From: JBKHBQ01 sp046542305
Lineage (GTDB): Bacteria > Bacteroidota > Bacteroidia > Bacteroidales > 4484-276
Assembly (NCBI GenBank): GCA_046542305.1
Contig: JBKHBQ010000187.1
Coordinates: 1 to 7,835 of the forward strand
DNA length: 7,835 bases
Reading direction: 5' to 3'
The translations under genes were made by a program, and so were the position numbers. Below are positions 1 to 6,596 of this stretch, piece by piece (the first letter of the stretch is position 1; each line of letters begins with the position of its first letter). Under the pieces are notes generated by a model. The model had not been told where the DNA came from. It saw only the letters and a list, made by a program, of their open reading frames with translations, and made no database searches.

Positions 1-580
1 CAGCGTGATGAAGCGCGCGATTAACCTCAGAAACATCATCAAAAAATCGCTCTTCCACCCGGTTTACAATGGTTCCGATCTGGGCACATTTTTCCTCGGC
101 CAGGGTTCCGCGGATGATATGAATGGATTCGGAAATCTCGCCGGTGGTTTTGCCGAAGCCATTGATTACGGCCAGGATCGGCGCGCCAAGGTTATTGGCC
201 ATGCGTGCATTCATGTCGAATTCGAAGGGCGAGAGTGTTCCCCTGAAATCGGTGCCTTCGATCAGGATAAAGTCGCATTCTTTTTCGAGCTGCTTGTATT
301 TATTGAGAATGCCTGTAAAAACAGCGTCGGTATCGCCTGCCTGAAGCAGATCCAGCGCCTCCTTGCTCGACATGCCGTACATGGCGCTGTAGGGAAATTG
401 TAATTTATAGCGTTCCTTGATCAGGCGGATGTGCTGATCCTGTTCTTCGGCAGAACGGACCACCGGCCTGAAAAAACCGATCTTTTTCACATGCCTCGAC
501 AGAAGCTCCATGAAACCCAATACGATAAGCGATTTTCCTGCCTTGGCTTCTGCTGCTGCAATATAGAGATTGTTGGACAT
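1..580 (-). CDS. pta: Phosphate acetyltransferase, N-terminal part (cut by window edge)
   Basis: Reading the minus strand from the ATG at 580 gives 193 open codons that run off the left edge, so only the N-terminal domain is visible. It begins MSNNLYIAAAEAKAGKS, a P-loop-like segment (G15-K16-S17) of the BioD/AAA_26 type, followed by FFRPV at 36-40, IEGTD at 107-111 and a segment near 120-145 (FDMNARMANN, then PILAVINGFGKTTGE). This arrangement is typical of the N-terminal domain of long, three-domain Pta enzymes, which convert acetyl-CoA and phosphate to acetyl phosphate in the cytoplasm, usually with acetate kinase. The DRTGG and catalytic PTA_PTB domains would lie outside the window and cannot be checked. 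The first glycine of a standard Walker A is replaced (AEAKAGKS), so nucleotide binding is uncertain. A stand-alone BioD-like protein is the main alternative. No Shine-Dalgarno motif precedes the start. Confidence 0.8.
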   Translation of the reverse strand, partial: MSNNLYIAAAEAKAGKSLIVLGFMELLSRHVKKIGFFRPVVRSAEEQDQHIRLIKERYKLQFPYSAMYGMSSKEALDLLQAGDTDAVFTGILNKYKQLEKECDFILIEGTDFRGTLSPFEFDMNARMANNLGAPILAVINGFGKTTGEISESIHIIRGTLAEEKCAQIGTIVNRVEERFFDDVSEVNRALHHA

Positions 581-717
581 TTTTTTGGGAAAAATATGTT
601 AGAAAGAAAACATTGTTAATTCGTACACAAAATAACAACGATTTCCTGAATTTAGTCTCTTGTCGGGGGTTAAATTTATGTGAAGTAAGACAGATCAGCG
701 CCAGGCGAAAAGCCCCA
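581..717. other. Intergenic gap between the CPBP gene and pta
   Basis: This 137-bp stretch separates two minus-strand genes. It is AT-rich next to pta and probably carries the pta promoter, but I see no consensus -33/-7 pair. A 6-bp inverted repeat (AATTTA/TAAATT around a 16-nt GC-rich loop, near 650-678) is too weak and lacks a T-run for a confident terminator call. No RNA gene is recognisable. Confidence 0.5.
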
Positions 718-1389
718 TCACATCCCGCTGAAAGGCAATACGATAAAGACAAGGATATCCCATACGGTATGACTTACGATATTGATGGTGACCGAATGTA
801 AGGTTTTGTAAAGCCACCCCCAGAAAGCGCCGCACACAAAGGCTGCCAGCACCAGCACCATATTTCCGGTAGCCAGATGCACGACAGTGTAAAGCAGGGT
901 AGCCACGATGAAGCCTGTGGTTGCGCCCCATTTTTTACCCATCCGGCGCTGCAGGTAACCACGCCAGAAGATCTCCTCACCGGGACCGATGATCAGCGCC
1001 ATCAGCAGTACGATGCGCCATGAGGGCGCATCCTGCTTAAAGGCGTATACGTTGTTGATGCCCTGCCCTGCATTTTCAAAAATCAGGCGGATAAAGTAAT
1101 TCCCCACGAAAAAGATCAGGTAAAGCAATACGGCGAAGCCCAGTCCCATCAGGATCTTTTTCGGCAGCTTGTGTGAAATATCTTCCCTGAACAGCCGCAG
1201 GTTCTCCATATCGGTGATTACGGCAAGGGAAATCAGCACCACGAGGTTCATGCTCATCCAGTACCAAAAATCAAAAGCGCCGGCCTGCCTGATCACGAAC
1301 ATGATCCCGAACATCACCACGGCCAGGGCGGTGATCATCCAGAAGGAAGTCTGCCTGTCGGAAATCTGCTGTTGCGTGGTGTCCATCAT
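718..1389 (-). CDS. CPBP-family intramembrane metalloprotease (CAAX protease/bacteriocin-processing type)
   Basis: A 223-residue polytopic membrane protein with the conserved motifs of the CPBP (Abi, Rce1-like) family: EEIFWR at 138-143 (EExxxR), YTVVH at 167-171 (F/YxxxH) and HTVWD at 207-211 (HxxxN/D). In this family the glutamates and histidines form a glutamate-type or metal-type active site within the membrane. Hydrophobic segments appear near 16-33, 42-58, 78-100, 126-137, 156-170, 177-195 and 209-220. The open frame extends 15 codons further upstream, but that part lies inside menA. The ATG at 1389 (or the next one at 1386) is preferred because it overlaps the menA TGA as ATGA/TGATG, a typical translational-coupling arrangement. 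The substrate is unknown; bacterial CPBP proteins include prenyl-protein-type and peptide-processing proteases as well as many with no known role. The family is secure, the function is not. Confidence 0.88.
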   Translation of the reverse strand: MMDTTQQQISDRQTSFWMITALAVVMFGIMFVIRQAGAFDFWYWMSMNLVVLISLAVITDMENLRLFREDISHKLPKKILMGLGFAVLLYLIFFVGNYFIRLIFENAGQGINNVYAFKQDAPSWRIVLLMALIIGPGEEIFWRGYLQRRMGKKWGATTGFIVATLLYTVVHLATGNMVLVLAAFVCGAFWGWLYKTLHSVTINIVSHTVWDILVFIVLPFSGM

Positions 1390-2345
1390 ATCCAGAATCT
1401 GAGGGCGGCCTCGATGACGAGCGCGATGGTACACAGCAGCCCGAAGGCCAGGTTGAACTGGGCGGTGGCGCCGTCGAGGGCGATGAAATCGAAGGGATTT
1501 TTGGGTTCCCTGCGGCGGAGTGCCTTTTGCCAGAGCTTAAAGGCCATTGGGAGCGAAAGGATTACGATACCAAAGGTAAAGGGCATGAAAGGTGCATCCG
1601 GCATCAGGAAATAAGGAACCAGGATCAGCGCCATCACCATAATAAACGGACCATAAATCAAAAAGCCGTAGTAACGCAATGAAGCTTTATCGCCCAGCAC
1701 GGATGCGATGGTATAAATATGTCCTTCGCGATCGGATTTAATGTCGCGCCAGTTGTTGGCATGCAGGATGGCAATCACCAGGGTAGCCATCGGGACTGCC
1801 CATAAAACAGGAATCCACGAAAGGGTGCCGGTTTGCACATACCAGGCGCCCAATGAACCAAGAATTCCGAAATTAAGAAAAACCGCCAGGTCGCCAAGGG
1901 CATGATACTTCAGGGCAAATTTCCCGCCAAGGGTATAAAAAACGCCGATGATCAGACCGGGAACACCGATCAGAAGCAACACCGGGCCGGACACCCATGC
2001 CAGGTAAAAGCCGATAATTGCACCGATGGAAAGCGTAATAACCGAAGCCACCTTCGCTTCCTTTATGGTAATAATCTTGCGCACCACACCGCCGCTGACC
2101 GGGGTAGGCACCCTATCAAGTCCTTTTTTGTAATCGCTGATGTCACTGAGGATGTTGGCCCCTGCGTGCAGGATAAGCATCCCGAAAAACGAAAGCAGGA
2201 AAAGCCACACGTTGAACGCGCCATTTCCGTAAACATAAGCCAGCACCGACCCGAAGATCACCGGCATGGTTGAAGCCGGAAACGAGAAAGGCCGTGCACT
2301 GATCCACCATTTTTTGAGTGTATTTACAGGTTGTTCGTTAGCCAT
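1386..2345 (-). CDS. menA: 1,4-dihydroxy-2-naphthoate polyprenyltransferase (MenA, UbiA superfamily)
   Basis: A 319-residue integral membrane prenyltransferase of the menaquinone pathway. It attaches an all-trans polyprenyl chain to 1,4-dihydroxy-2-naphthoate with loss of CO2, giving demethylmenaquinone in the inner membrane. Both aspartate-rich diphosphate/Mg2+ sites are visible: NILSDISDYKKGLD at 64-77 (N64, D68, D71, D77) and NNWRDIKSDREG at 197-208 (N197, D201, D205). The N-terminal WWISARPFSFPAS segment (14-25) is characteristic of MenA rather than of UbiA, heme O synthase or chlorophyll synthase. About eight or nine hydrophobic helices fit the family fold, and the length is normal. The ATG at 2345 lies 57 bp after the queA stop. 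The stop codon overlaps the start of the CPBP gene. No other men gene is in the window, so quinone type is inferred from the protein alone. Confidence 0.92.
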   Translation of the reverse strand: MANEQPVNTLKKWWISARPFSFPASTMPVIFGSVLAYVYGNGAFNVWLFLLSFFGMLILHAGANILSDISDYKKGLDRVPTPVSGGVVRKIITIKEAKVASVITLSIGAIIGFYLAWVSGPVLLLIGVPGLIIGVFYTLGGKFALKYHALGDLAVFLNFGILGSLGAWYVQTGTLSWIPVLWAVPMATLVIAILHANNWRDIKSDREGHIYTIASVLGDKASLRYYGFLIYGPFIMVMALILVPYFLMPDAPFMPFTFGIVILSLPMAFKLWQKALRRREPKNPFDFIALDGATAQFNLAFGLLCTIALVIEAALRFWI

Positions 2346-2357
2346 TGTTGTATCTGA

Positions 2358-2365
2358 TAAAGTTA
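2358..2365 (-). promoter_or_regulatory. Weak candidate -7 box before menA
   Basis: On the minus strand the 57-bp queA-menA gap contains TAACTTTA, seven of eight to the Bacteroidota -7 consensus TAnnTTTG, in a very AT-rich context. No clear TTTG element lies at the right distance upstream, and the leader would be only about 8 nt. It may allow menA and the CPBP gene to be transcribed separately from queA, but the support is thin. Confidence 0.2.
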
Positions 2366-2402
2366 AATACCAATTTGCAAGTTTAATAAAATAATCCCGG
2401 GA

Positions 2403-3620
2403 TCATAAAAACAGGCAACTGTCGCCATAGCTCAGGAACCGGAAGTCGTTCTTCAGCGCGTAAACATAAATGTCCTTCCATTTATCACCCAGCCATGCTG
2501 CAATCAGGAGCAACAATGTACTGCGTGGCTGATGAAAATTGGTGACCATCCCCCGGATCATCCGGTAACGGTATCCGGGCACGATCATCAACTGCGTGGT
2601 TCCGGGCAGATATCCCAGGTTTTTCCGCTGCATATATGCAAGAACGTTTGCAAGTGATTCTTTCATGTCGGGCTGCTCATCCTGCGGAATCAGGTACGGG
2701 TCGAACTGATGCACCGAAAATCCTGCATCCGGATCATCCTGCAGCTTCACGCCGTACCAGTAAAGGCTCTCGAGCGTTCGAACGGTAGTGGTGCCCACTG
2801 CTATAACCTTTCCGGCATTTTCTTGCAGCTTTTCCACCAGTTCTTTTTCGATCAATACCTGTTCGGTATGCATCTCGTGTTTTTCGATGCCTTCCCCGCC
2901 TACGGGTTTGAAGGTGCCTGCCCCCACATGTAAAGTGATATAACCAACATGAATGTTTTTTTGTTCAAGCTTTTCGAAAACCTTTTCGGTGAAATGCAGA
3001 CCGGCTGTGGGTGCGGCTACGGAACCATCGTGGAAGGCATAGACCGTTTGATAGCGCTGCTTGTCTTCCTCCACTGCTTCACGGTTCAGGTAGGGCGGCA
3101 AAGGAATCCTGCCGTAGCTTTCGAGCACCTCCGCAAAAGCGAGATCGGCAGGCTGCCACGAAAACTGCAGCAACCAGGCGTCACCGGATTTTTCGAGCTT
3201 CTCGGCAGTCAAAACCACTTCCTGCTCCTGGTGCGAAAATCTTACCTGCAGGGGCCCCTCCTTCCAGCGGCGGGCATTTCCCACCAGGCATTTCCACACA
3301 GCATGGCTACGCACCTGAAAAGCCTGCTGGATTTCGGGTGTTGGCAGCACCGGCTCCAGGCAAAACACTTCGATGAGTGCGCCGGTGGGTTTCCTGAAAA
3401 ATAGCCGCGCACGCACAACCCTGGTGTTGTTCAGCACCAAAAAGCTGTTTTCCGGCAGATACGATGGAATATTTCTGAACTGACCGGAACAGGTAGTATG
3501 GCCGTCGTAAACCAGAAGCTTCGAGGCATCGCGCTGCTCCAGGGGGAATTTGGCAATGCGGTCTTCGGTGAGCGGATAGGTGTAGTCGTCGATGTTGATG
3601 GCAGAAAAATCAGGCTTCAC
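2403..3620 (-). CDS. queA: S-adenosylmethionine:tRNA ribosyltransferase-isomerase, QueA family, long form
   Basis: A 405-residue cytoplasmic enzyme of the QueA family, which moves the ribosyl part of SAM to 7-aminomethyl-7-deazaguanine in tRNA to make epoxyqueuosine. Family landmarks are the N-terminal RIAKFPLEQRDASKLLVYDG (21-40), LNNTRVVRARL (63-73), SYGRIPLPPYL (168-178), the block from HDGSVAAPTAGLHFT (197-211) to TLHVGAGTFKPV (229-240), TTTVRTLES (277-285), TNFHQPRSTLLLLIAAWLG (360-378) and the C-terminal SYGDSCLFL (397-405). It is about 50 residues longer than the usual 340-360, with extra length near 120-155 and 290-335, so it may be a lineage-specific paralogue rather than the main QueA. 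The start is GTG at 3620: an in-frame stop lies just upstream at 3633-3635 and no ATG comes between. It follows the 86-residue gene by 8 bp, implying co-transcription. No preQ1 riboswitch is seen upstream. Confidence 0.9.
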   Translation of the reverse strand: MKPDFSAINIDDYTYPLTEDRIAKFPLEQRDASKLLVYDGHTTCSGQFRNIPSYLPENSFLVLNNTRVVRARLFFRKPTGALIEVFCLEPVLPTPEIQQAFQVRSHAVWKCLVGNARRWKEGPLQVRFSHQEQEVVLTAEKLEKSGDAWLLQFSWQPADLAFAEVLESYGRIPLPPYLNREAVEEDKQRYQTVYAFHDGSVAAPTAGLHFTEKVFEKLEQKNIHVGYITLHVGAGTFKPVGGEGIEKHEMHTEQVLIEKELVEKLQENAGKVIAVGTTTVRTLESLYWYGVKLQDDPDAGFSVHQFDPYLIPQDEQPDMKESLANVLAYMQRKNLGYLPGTTQLMIVPGYRYRMIRGMVTNFHQPRSTLLLLIAAWLGDKWKDIYVYALKNDFRFLSYGDSCLFL

Positions 3621-3628
3621 GCTATTTT

Positions 3629-3889
3629 TTAGTTAAACAGATCGGAAATGTCGATCTCATTTTCGTACAAATGTAGTACATCCTCCATATCCACGATCTT
3701 TATTTTGTCGATCTTATTGGATGAAGGCAGGTACCAGATTTCCACAAAAAAGTCGGAATACCTGAACAGCTTGATGGTGTAGTATATGTAAATCCGGTGC
3801 ATGACTTCGGTGCCCTGCGTCAGCACACGGTGAACCCGCTCCGGTTTTGGAAGCGACATAAACTCGTCGATGCTCATTAATCTTTTCAT
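3629..3889 (-). CDS. Small conserved-looking protein of unknown function (86 aa)
   Basis: An 86-residue protein that I do not assign to a named family. It has no signal peptide, membrane helix, cysteine or metal motif. The first 30 residues (MKRLMSIDEFMSLPKPERVH and on) look helical and basic. Residues 32-66 alternate aromatic and beta-branched residues (RIYIYYTIKLF, FFVEIWYLP, KIKIVD), suggesting a small beta-sheet. The C-terminus is acidic and helical (MEDVLHLYENEIDISDLFN). Good codon structure, an ATG start at 3889 and tight packing (24 bp after the barrel gene, 8 bp before queA) argue for a real gene. M5 is an alternative start. A cytoplasmic partner of a neighbour is possible, but nothing in the sequence shows it. 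Confidence 0.75.
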   Translation of the reverse strand: MKRLMSIDEFMSLPKPERVHRVLTQGTEVMHRIYIYYTIKLFRYSDFFVEIWYLPSSNKIDKIKIVDMEDVLHLYENEIDISDLFN

Positions 3890-3913
3890 TAATTCATCAT
3901 AGCTTTGATTGAT

Positions 3914-5212
3914 CTATTTTGAGGTAAACAACACGGGTTTGAAGGTGATCATCACCCAGGCCCAGTAGGGTGTTTCGGCATTTCCCACACCGATGCCTTT
4001 AATTTTTTCCATGGTATCGCTCACCAGGTAGTACGAAAAACCGGCCTGCAGCGTCACCTCTGTCGAGGGCTTGTAAGTGTACATCAGATCGATTTCGGAA
4101 CCCAGCGACAGATCGTCTTCAACGCCCGATGACAGCATCACCGGATTGGCCAGGCTGAAAAGGTGATAGTATGCCGCCAGTTTGTGCTTCTTTGCCAGTG
4201 CGATTTGCAGGTTGGGATAAATGTCCAACAGGCCGCCGTTTTTAGTGGAGCCCTGCATGAAGGTAAAATAGTTCATCCAGCCGTAATATTTAAACTGGGT
4301 GCCGTACATTTTATTGAAAGTCTTCACCTTTTGCCCGTAGTCGTCACTTTCGGCGTCATCGCCCGAAATGTAATCCAGACCTGCGCCGATGCGCACATTA
4401 CCGATATTGTAACCTGGATTAACCGTAAACATAAAAGCGCTGATTTCCTTACCTGTTTGCGACATACCATTTTGATAGTAGGCATTGAGGGTTCCGTCAA
4501 ATCCGCCGGCTTTGGCGCCCATCCAGACGCCGTAAGTCCCCATCATATAAATGGTGTTGGGCTGATCTGGCGAGAGGAAACCTGTTCCCAGGGCAATCAG
4601 CGATGCAGAAAACCGGTGACTGAAACGCCTTTTCAGATGCAGGAAATTCTGGGTTTTGATACGGTTGACTGAAGTATAGTAATCCTCGCCGGCCAGAGAG
4701 GGAGCCCCGAAATGCATATCGCGGTTGTTGTATGATCCCACTGCATTAAATTCCCATCCGTCGTAGGCATAATTGTACCGGACGGCATCATAGGTAAGTC
4801 CCCACTGGTTCCAGTTTCGCCACGAGATCAGCCTCTCGTCGTCGATACGAATTTCCTGGCGTCCCAACCGCAGATAGCTTTTTTCGTTCATGTGCCAGCT
4901 CATCCAGGCTTCGTAAATATCTATTCCCCGGGTGGAACCGAATACGCCGGTTTTTGAAGCCACATCACCATCGCCCCAGGTACGAATATCCTGCATGGAG
5001 AGCCTGAAGGAGAATTTTTCCATGGCATAATTAAAATTCAGGCGGGCACGGTGGGTAATGTACACCTGGGTTTGACTGGTGTCGACCGGCAGGTTAACGT
5101 ATCCGCGGTTAATTTCCAGGCGGGGGCGGTATTCCGCTGAAATTGAAAACTGAGCCTTTGCGCCCGCGACGATACCGAATGAGACCAACATCAAAAAGAA
5201 AATATTCTTCAT
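3914..5212 (-). CDS. Outer-membrane beta-barrel protein, alginate-export (AlgE-like) type
   Basis: A 432-residue precursor with a clear signal peptide: basic MKN, a hydrophobic core to about residue 16, and an AKA cleavage site before Q21. The mature part shows alternating hydrophobic/polar beta-strands rich in aromatic residues throughout, for example YRPRLEINRGY (28-38), THRARLNFNYAMEKFSFRLS (53-72), YLRLGRQEIRIDDERL (113-128) and NQWGLTYDAVRYNYAYDGWEF (135-155). The RLGRQE...DDERL...Y-DAVR pattern resembles the alginate-export porin family. In Pseudomonas AlgE exports alginate, but in Bacteroidota such barrels usually stand alone and may be general anion or small-solute porins. No polysaccharide synthesis or degradation genes and no SusC/SusD pair are in the window, so the substrate is unknown. 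It is divergent from the Crp/Fnr gene, with a 230-bp shared upstream region, and is probably the first gene of the minus-strand block. Confidence 0.78.
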   Translation of the reverse strand: MKNIFFLMLVSFGIVAGAKAQFSISAEYRPRLEINRGYVNLPVDTSQTQVYITHRARLNFNYAMEKFSFRLSMQDIRTWGDGDVASKTGVFGSTRGIDIYEAWMSWHMNEKSYLRLGRQEIRIDDERLISWRNWNQWGLTYDAVRYNYAYDGWEFNAVGSYNNRDMHFGAPSLAGEDYYTSVNRIKTQNFLHLKRRFSHRFSASLIALGTGFLSPDQPNTIYMMGTYGVWMGAKAGGFDGTLNAYYQNGMSQTGKEISAFMFTVNPGYNIGNVRIGAGLDYISGDDAESDDYGQKVKTFNKMYGTQFKYYGWMNYFTFMQGSTKNGGLLDIYPNLQIALAKKHKLAAYYHLFSLANPVMLSSGVEDDLSLGSEIDLMYTYKPSTEVTLQAGFSYYLVSDTMEKIKGIGVGNAETPYWAWVMITFKPVLFTSK

Positions 5213-5316
5213 AATTCTACAGATTTTCCCTGCTGTTCATGAGTACAGGATATTTCCGATTAAAACAATCCTTACCGGATTTCGTTTATTGGAACAAAAT
5301 TAATCTGCTTTCAGGC

Positions 5317-5356
5317 TGTAATCACATCATATCGGCAAGGATTACTCCTGATTACA
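5317..5356. promoter_or_regulatory. 8-bp perfect inverted repeat in the divergent promoter region
   Basis: TGTAATCA (5317-5324) and its exact reverse complement TGATTACA (5349-5356) flank a 24-bp spacer, and a further GATTAC lies at 5340-5345. Spacing between arm centres is about 32 bp, or three helical turns, which would suit two regulator-bound sites on one DNA face. It sits about 105 bp upstream of the barrel gene and about 87 bp upstream of the Crp/Fnr gene, so either could be controlled. It may be an operator for a regulator not present here, or chance in AT-rich DNA. Confidence 0.35.
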
Positions 5357-5379
5357 AATGATTTTGTTCATATAAAAAA

Positions 5380-5393
5380 TTGATCTAAATCAG
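5380..5393 (+). promoter_or_regulatory. FNR/CRP-box-like operator upstream of the Crp/Fnr gene
   Basis: The sequence TTGAT-CTAA-ATCAG matches the E. coli FNR consensus TTGAT-N4-ATCAA at nine of ten specified positions. It ends 49 bp before the ATG of the Crp/Fnr gene and overlaps the candidate -35 element, a position that would suit negative autoregulation. The regulator keeps the recognition-helix Glu and Arg (E201, R205) that contact the TGA core in CRP and FNR. The link between this protein and this site is inferred. Confidence 0.45.
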
Positions 5394-5409
5394 GATTGGT
5401 TGATATAAT
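5380..5409 (+). promoter_or_regulatory. Candidate promoter of the Crp/Fnr operon
   Basis: TTGATC (5380-5385) and TATAAT (5404-5409) are separated by 18 bp, a good sigma70-like -35/-10 pair. It would start transcription near 5416 and leave a leader of about 27 nt before the ATG at 5443. Bacteroidota normally use a TTTG / TAnnTTTG promoter; a weak alternative -7 element is TATTTTTA in the T-rich stretch just downstream. Which one is used cannot be told from sequence. Confidence 0.3.
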
Positions 5410-5442
5410 TTTTTATTTTTACGTCGAAAAAACAAGATCAGC

Positions 5443-6159
5443 ATGAAATATACCGAAGACGTGTTCGCGCCTGGAAATGCGAGGGAAATACACTGCCTGA
5501 AGACCCCGGGCGAAACCCCGCTGTTCAAAAGGCTGAGCGCGGAAGAACTCGAAACACTCAACAAAAACCGCATCGAGCTTTCATTCCACAAGGGCGAAAT
5601 CATCAACAAGCAGGGCGCATTTGCCTCCAACATCTTTTTCATCCTCAGGGGCATCGTAAAATCCTACATGGAAGTTCAGAACAAAAACCTGATCATCAGC
5701 ATCCTGCCGGTGGGAAGTTTTATCGGGCTGCCCTCGCTGTCGGTGGACAATGTTTTTCACTATTCCACAAAAGCGCTGGTGGATACCGACATTTATTCTT
5801 ACGACATCAATATTTTCAAAAATATCATGCGGCAAAATGCGCTTTTTGCCACCGAAATCACCGACATCACCCATCACAACACGGTGATGCTTTTAGACCG
5901 CTTCTTCAGCCTAACACAAAAACAACTGCACGGGCGGCTGGCCGATATCCTGCTCTGCCTTTCGCACAAAATCTATAAGTCGCTGGATTTCGAGTTGTCG
6001 ATGTCGCGCAAGGATCTGGCGGAGCTCACGGGCATGTCTACCGAAAGCGCCATCAGAATACTTAAAGATCTGAAGGATGACAACATCATTGATATTTCGG
6101 GAAAACGGCTTAAAATTCTTGAACTTGAAAAACTGAAGCGGATCAGTGTAACGGGATAA
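5443..6159 (+). CDS. Crp/Fnr-family transcriptional regulator
   Basis: A 238-residue cytoplasmic DNA-binding regulator. Residues about 27-140 form the cyclic-nucleotide-type beta-barrel (FHKGEIINKQG at 48-58, FFILRGIVKSYM at 65-76, LPVGSFIG at 88-95). A long dimerisation helix follows at about 142-180, then a winged helix-turn-helix (SMSRKDLAELTGMSTESAIRILKDLK, 186-211, with a wing to about 226). The phosphate-binding cassette lacks the Arg-Ser pair that holds cAMP, so cAMP is unlikely to be the ligand. Only one cysteine (C18) occurs in the N-terminal region plus C172, so a four-cysteine FNR iron-sulfur cluster is not present. The signal sensed is therefore unknown. E201 and R205 in the recognition helix match the TGA-contacting residues of CRP and FNR, and an FNR-like box lies just upstream. 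The gene starts an apparent operon with a receiver-domain gene and pssA. Confidence 0.9.
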   Translation: MKYTEDVFAPGNAREIHCLKTPGETPLFKRLSAEELETLNKNRIELSFHKGEIINKQGAFASNIFFILRGIVKSYMEVQNKNLIISILPVGSFIGLPSLSVDNVFHYSTKALVDTDIYSYDINIFKNIMRQNALFATEITDITHHNTVMLLDRFFSLTQKQLHGRLADILLCLSHKIYKSLDFELSMSRKDLAELTGMSTESAIRILKDLKDDNIIDISGKRLKILELEKLKRISVTG

Positions 6160-6188
6160 TACATCAGAACCACATAAAATTCAGTATT

Positions 6189-6575
6189 ATGGCAGATGAG
6201 TTGAAATACGACTGGAACGGCAAAACCATCCTGATTGTGGAGGACAACGACAACAACTTCGACCTGCTGAAAACTTTTCTCAAAAGCACGGGCGCCGAAG
6301 TGCTGTGGGCACAGGATGGGGATGAGTCGGTGGAATTGTGCCGGCAAAATGAAAGCATCAACCTGGTGCTAATGGACATACAATTGCCTACGGTGAGCGG
6401 CTTTGATGCTACTCAAAAAATCCGTGAAATCAGGGGCAATCTTCCCATCGTAGCCCAAACGGCCTTTGCTATGGTGGGCGACCGCGAAAAGAGCCTCGCC
6501 GCAGGCTGCGACGATTACATTTCAAAACCCATTCGCCGCAAGGCCTTTCTGGATAAACTCGCTAAATATCTTTAA
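6189..6575 (+). CDS. Stand-alone response-regulator receiver (REC) protein
   Basis: A 128-residue protein consisting of one receiver domain with no output domain. The full phosphorylation set is present: acidic pair E18-D19, phospho-acceptor D63 (VLMDIQLP), switch threonine T91 (VAQTAFA) and lysine K113 (SKP). The YDWNGKTILIVEDN start (7-20) and the AGCDDYISKPI end resemble receiver domains of hybrid histidine kinases, suggesting it is a separated or shuttle-type receiver. It would be phosphorylated by a histidine kinase or phosphotransfer protein encoded elsewhere, and act by protein-protein contact. The ATG at 6189 is 29 bp after the Crp/Fnr stop, and pssA follows after 21 bp. A role in controlling either neighbour is possible but unproven. 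Confidence 0.92.
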   Translation: MADELKYDWNGKTILIVEDNDNNFDLLKTFLKSTGAEVLWAQDGDESVELCRQNESINLVLMDIQLPTVSGFDATQKIREIRGNLPIVAQTAFAMVGDREKSLAAGCDDYISKPIRRKAFLDKLAKYL

Positions 6576-6596
6576 TCCAAATACCTCCCGACTATT

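Noticed and set aside
1..580. Dethiobiotin synthetase (BioD)
   Set aside because: The P-loop domain resembles BioD, but the IEGTD and FDMNARMANN segments fit the N-terminal domain of Pta better, and the frame remains open at the edge. It stays as an alternative only.
405..752. Minus-strand open frame overlapping the start of pta
   Set aside because: It is a different frame over the pta N-terminus; the pta frame encodes a recognisable conserved domain, this one does not.
2396..2406. ATCCCGGGAT palindrome after the queA stop as a terminator
   Set aside because: It has no loop and so cannot form a stable RNA hairpin; the T-rich sequence beyond it on the minus strand is ordinary AT-rich intergenic DNA.
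2949..3404. Long plus-strand open frame (151 codons) opposite queA
   Set aside because: Antisense shadow of a well-conserved gene, with no recognisable protein character. The same applies to the plus-strand frames inside menA (1902-2273) and the barrel gene (4163-4672).
3621..3628. preQ1 riboswitch upstream of queA
   Set aside because: Only 8 bp separate queA from the preceding gene, leaving no room for an aptamer; no such motif is seen upstream of the 86-residue gene either.
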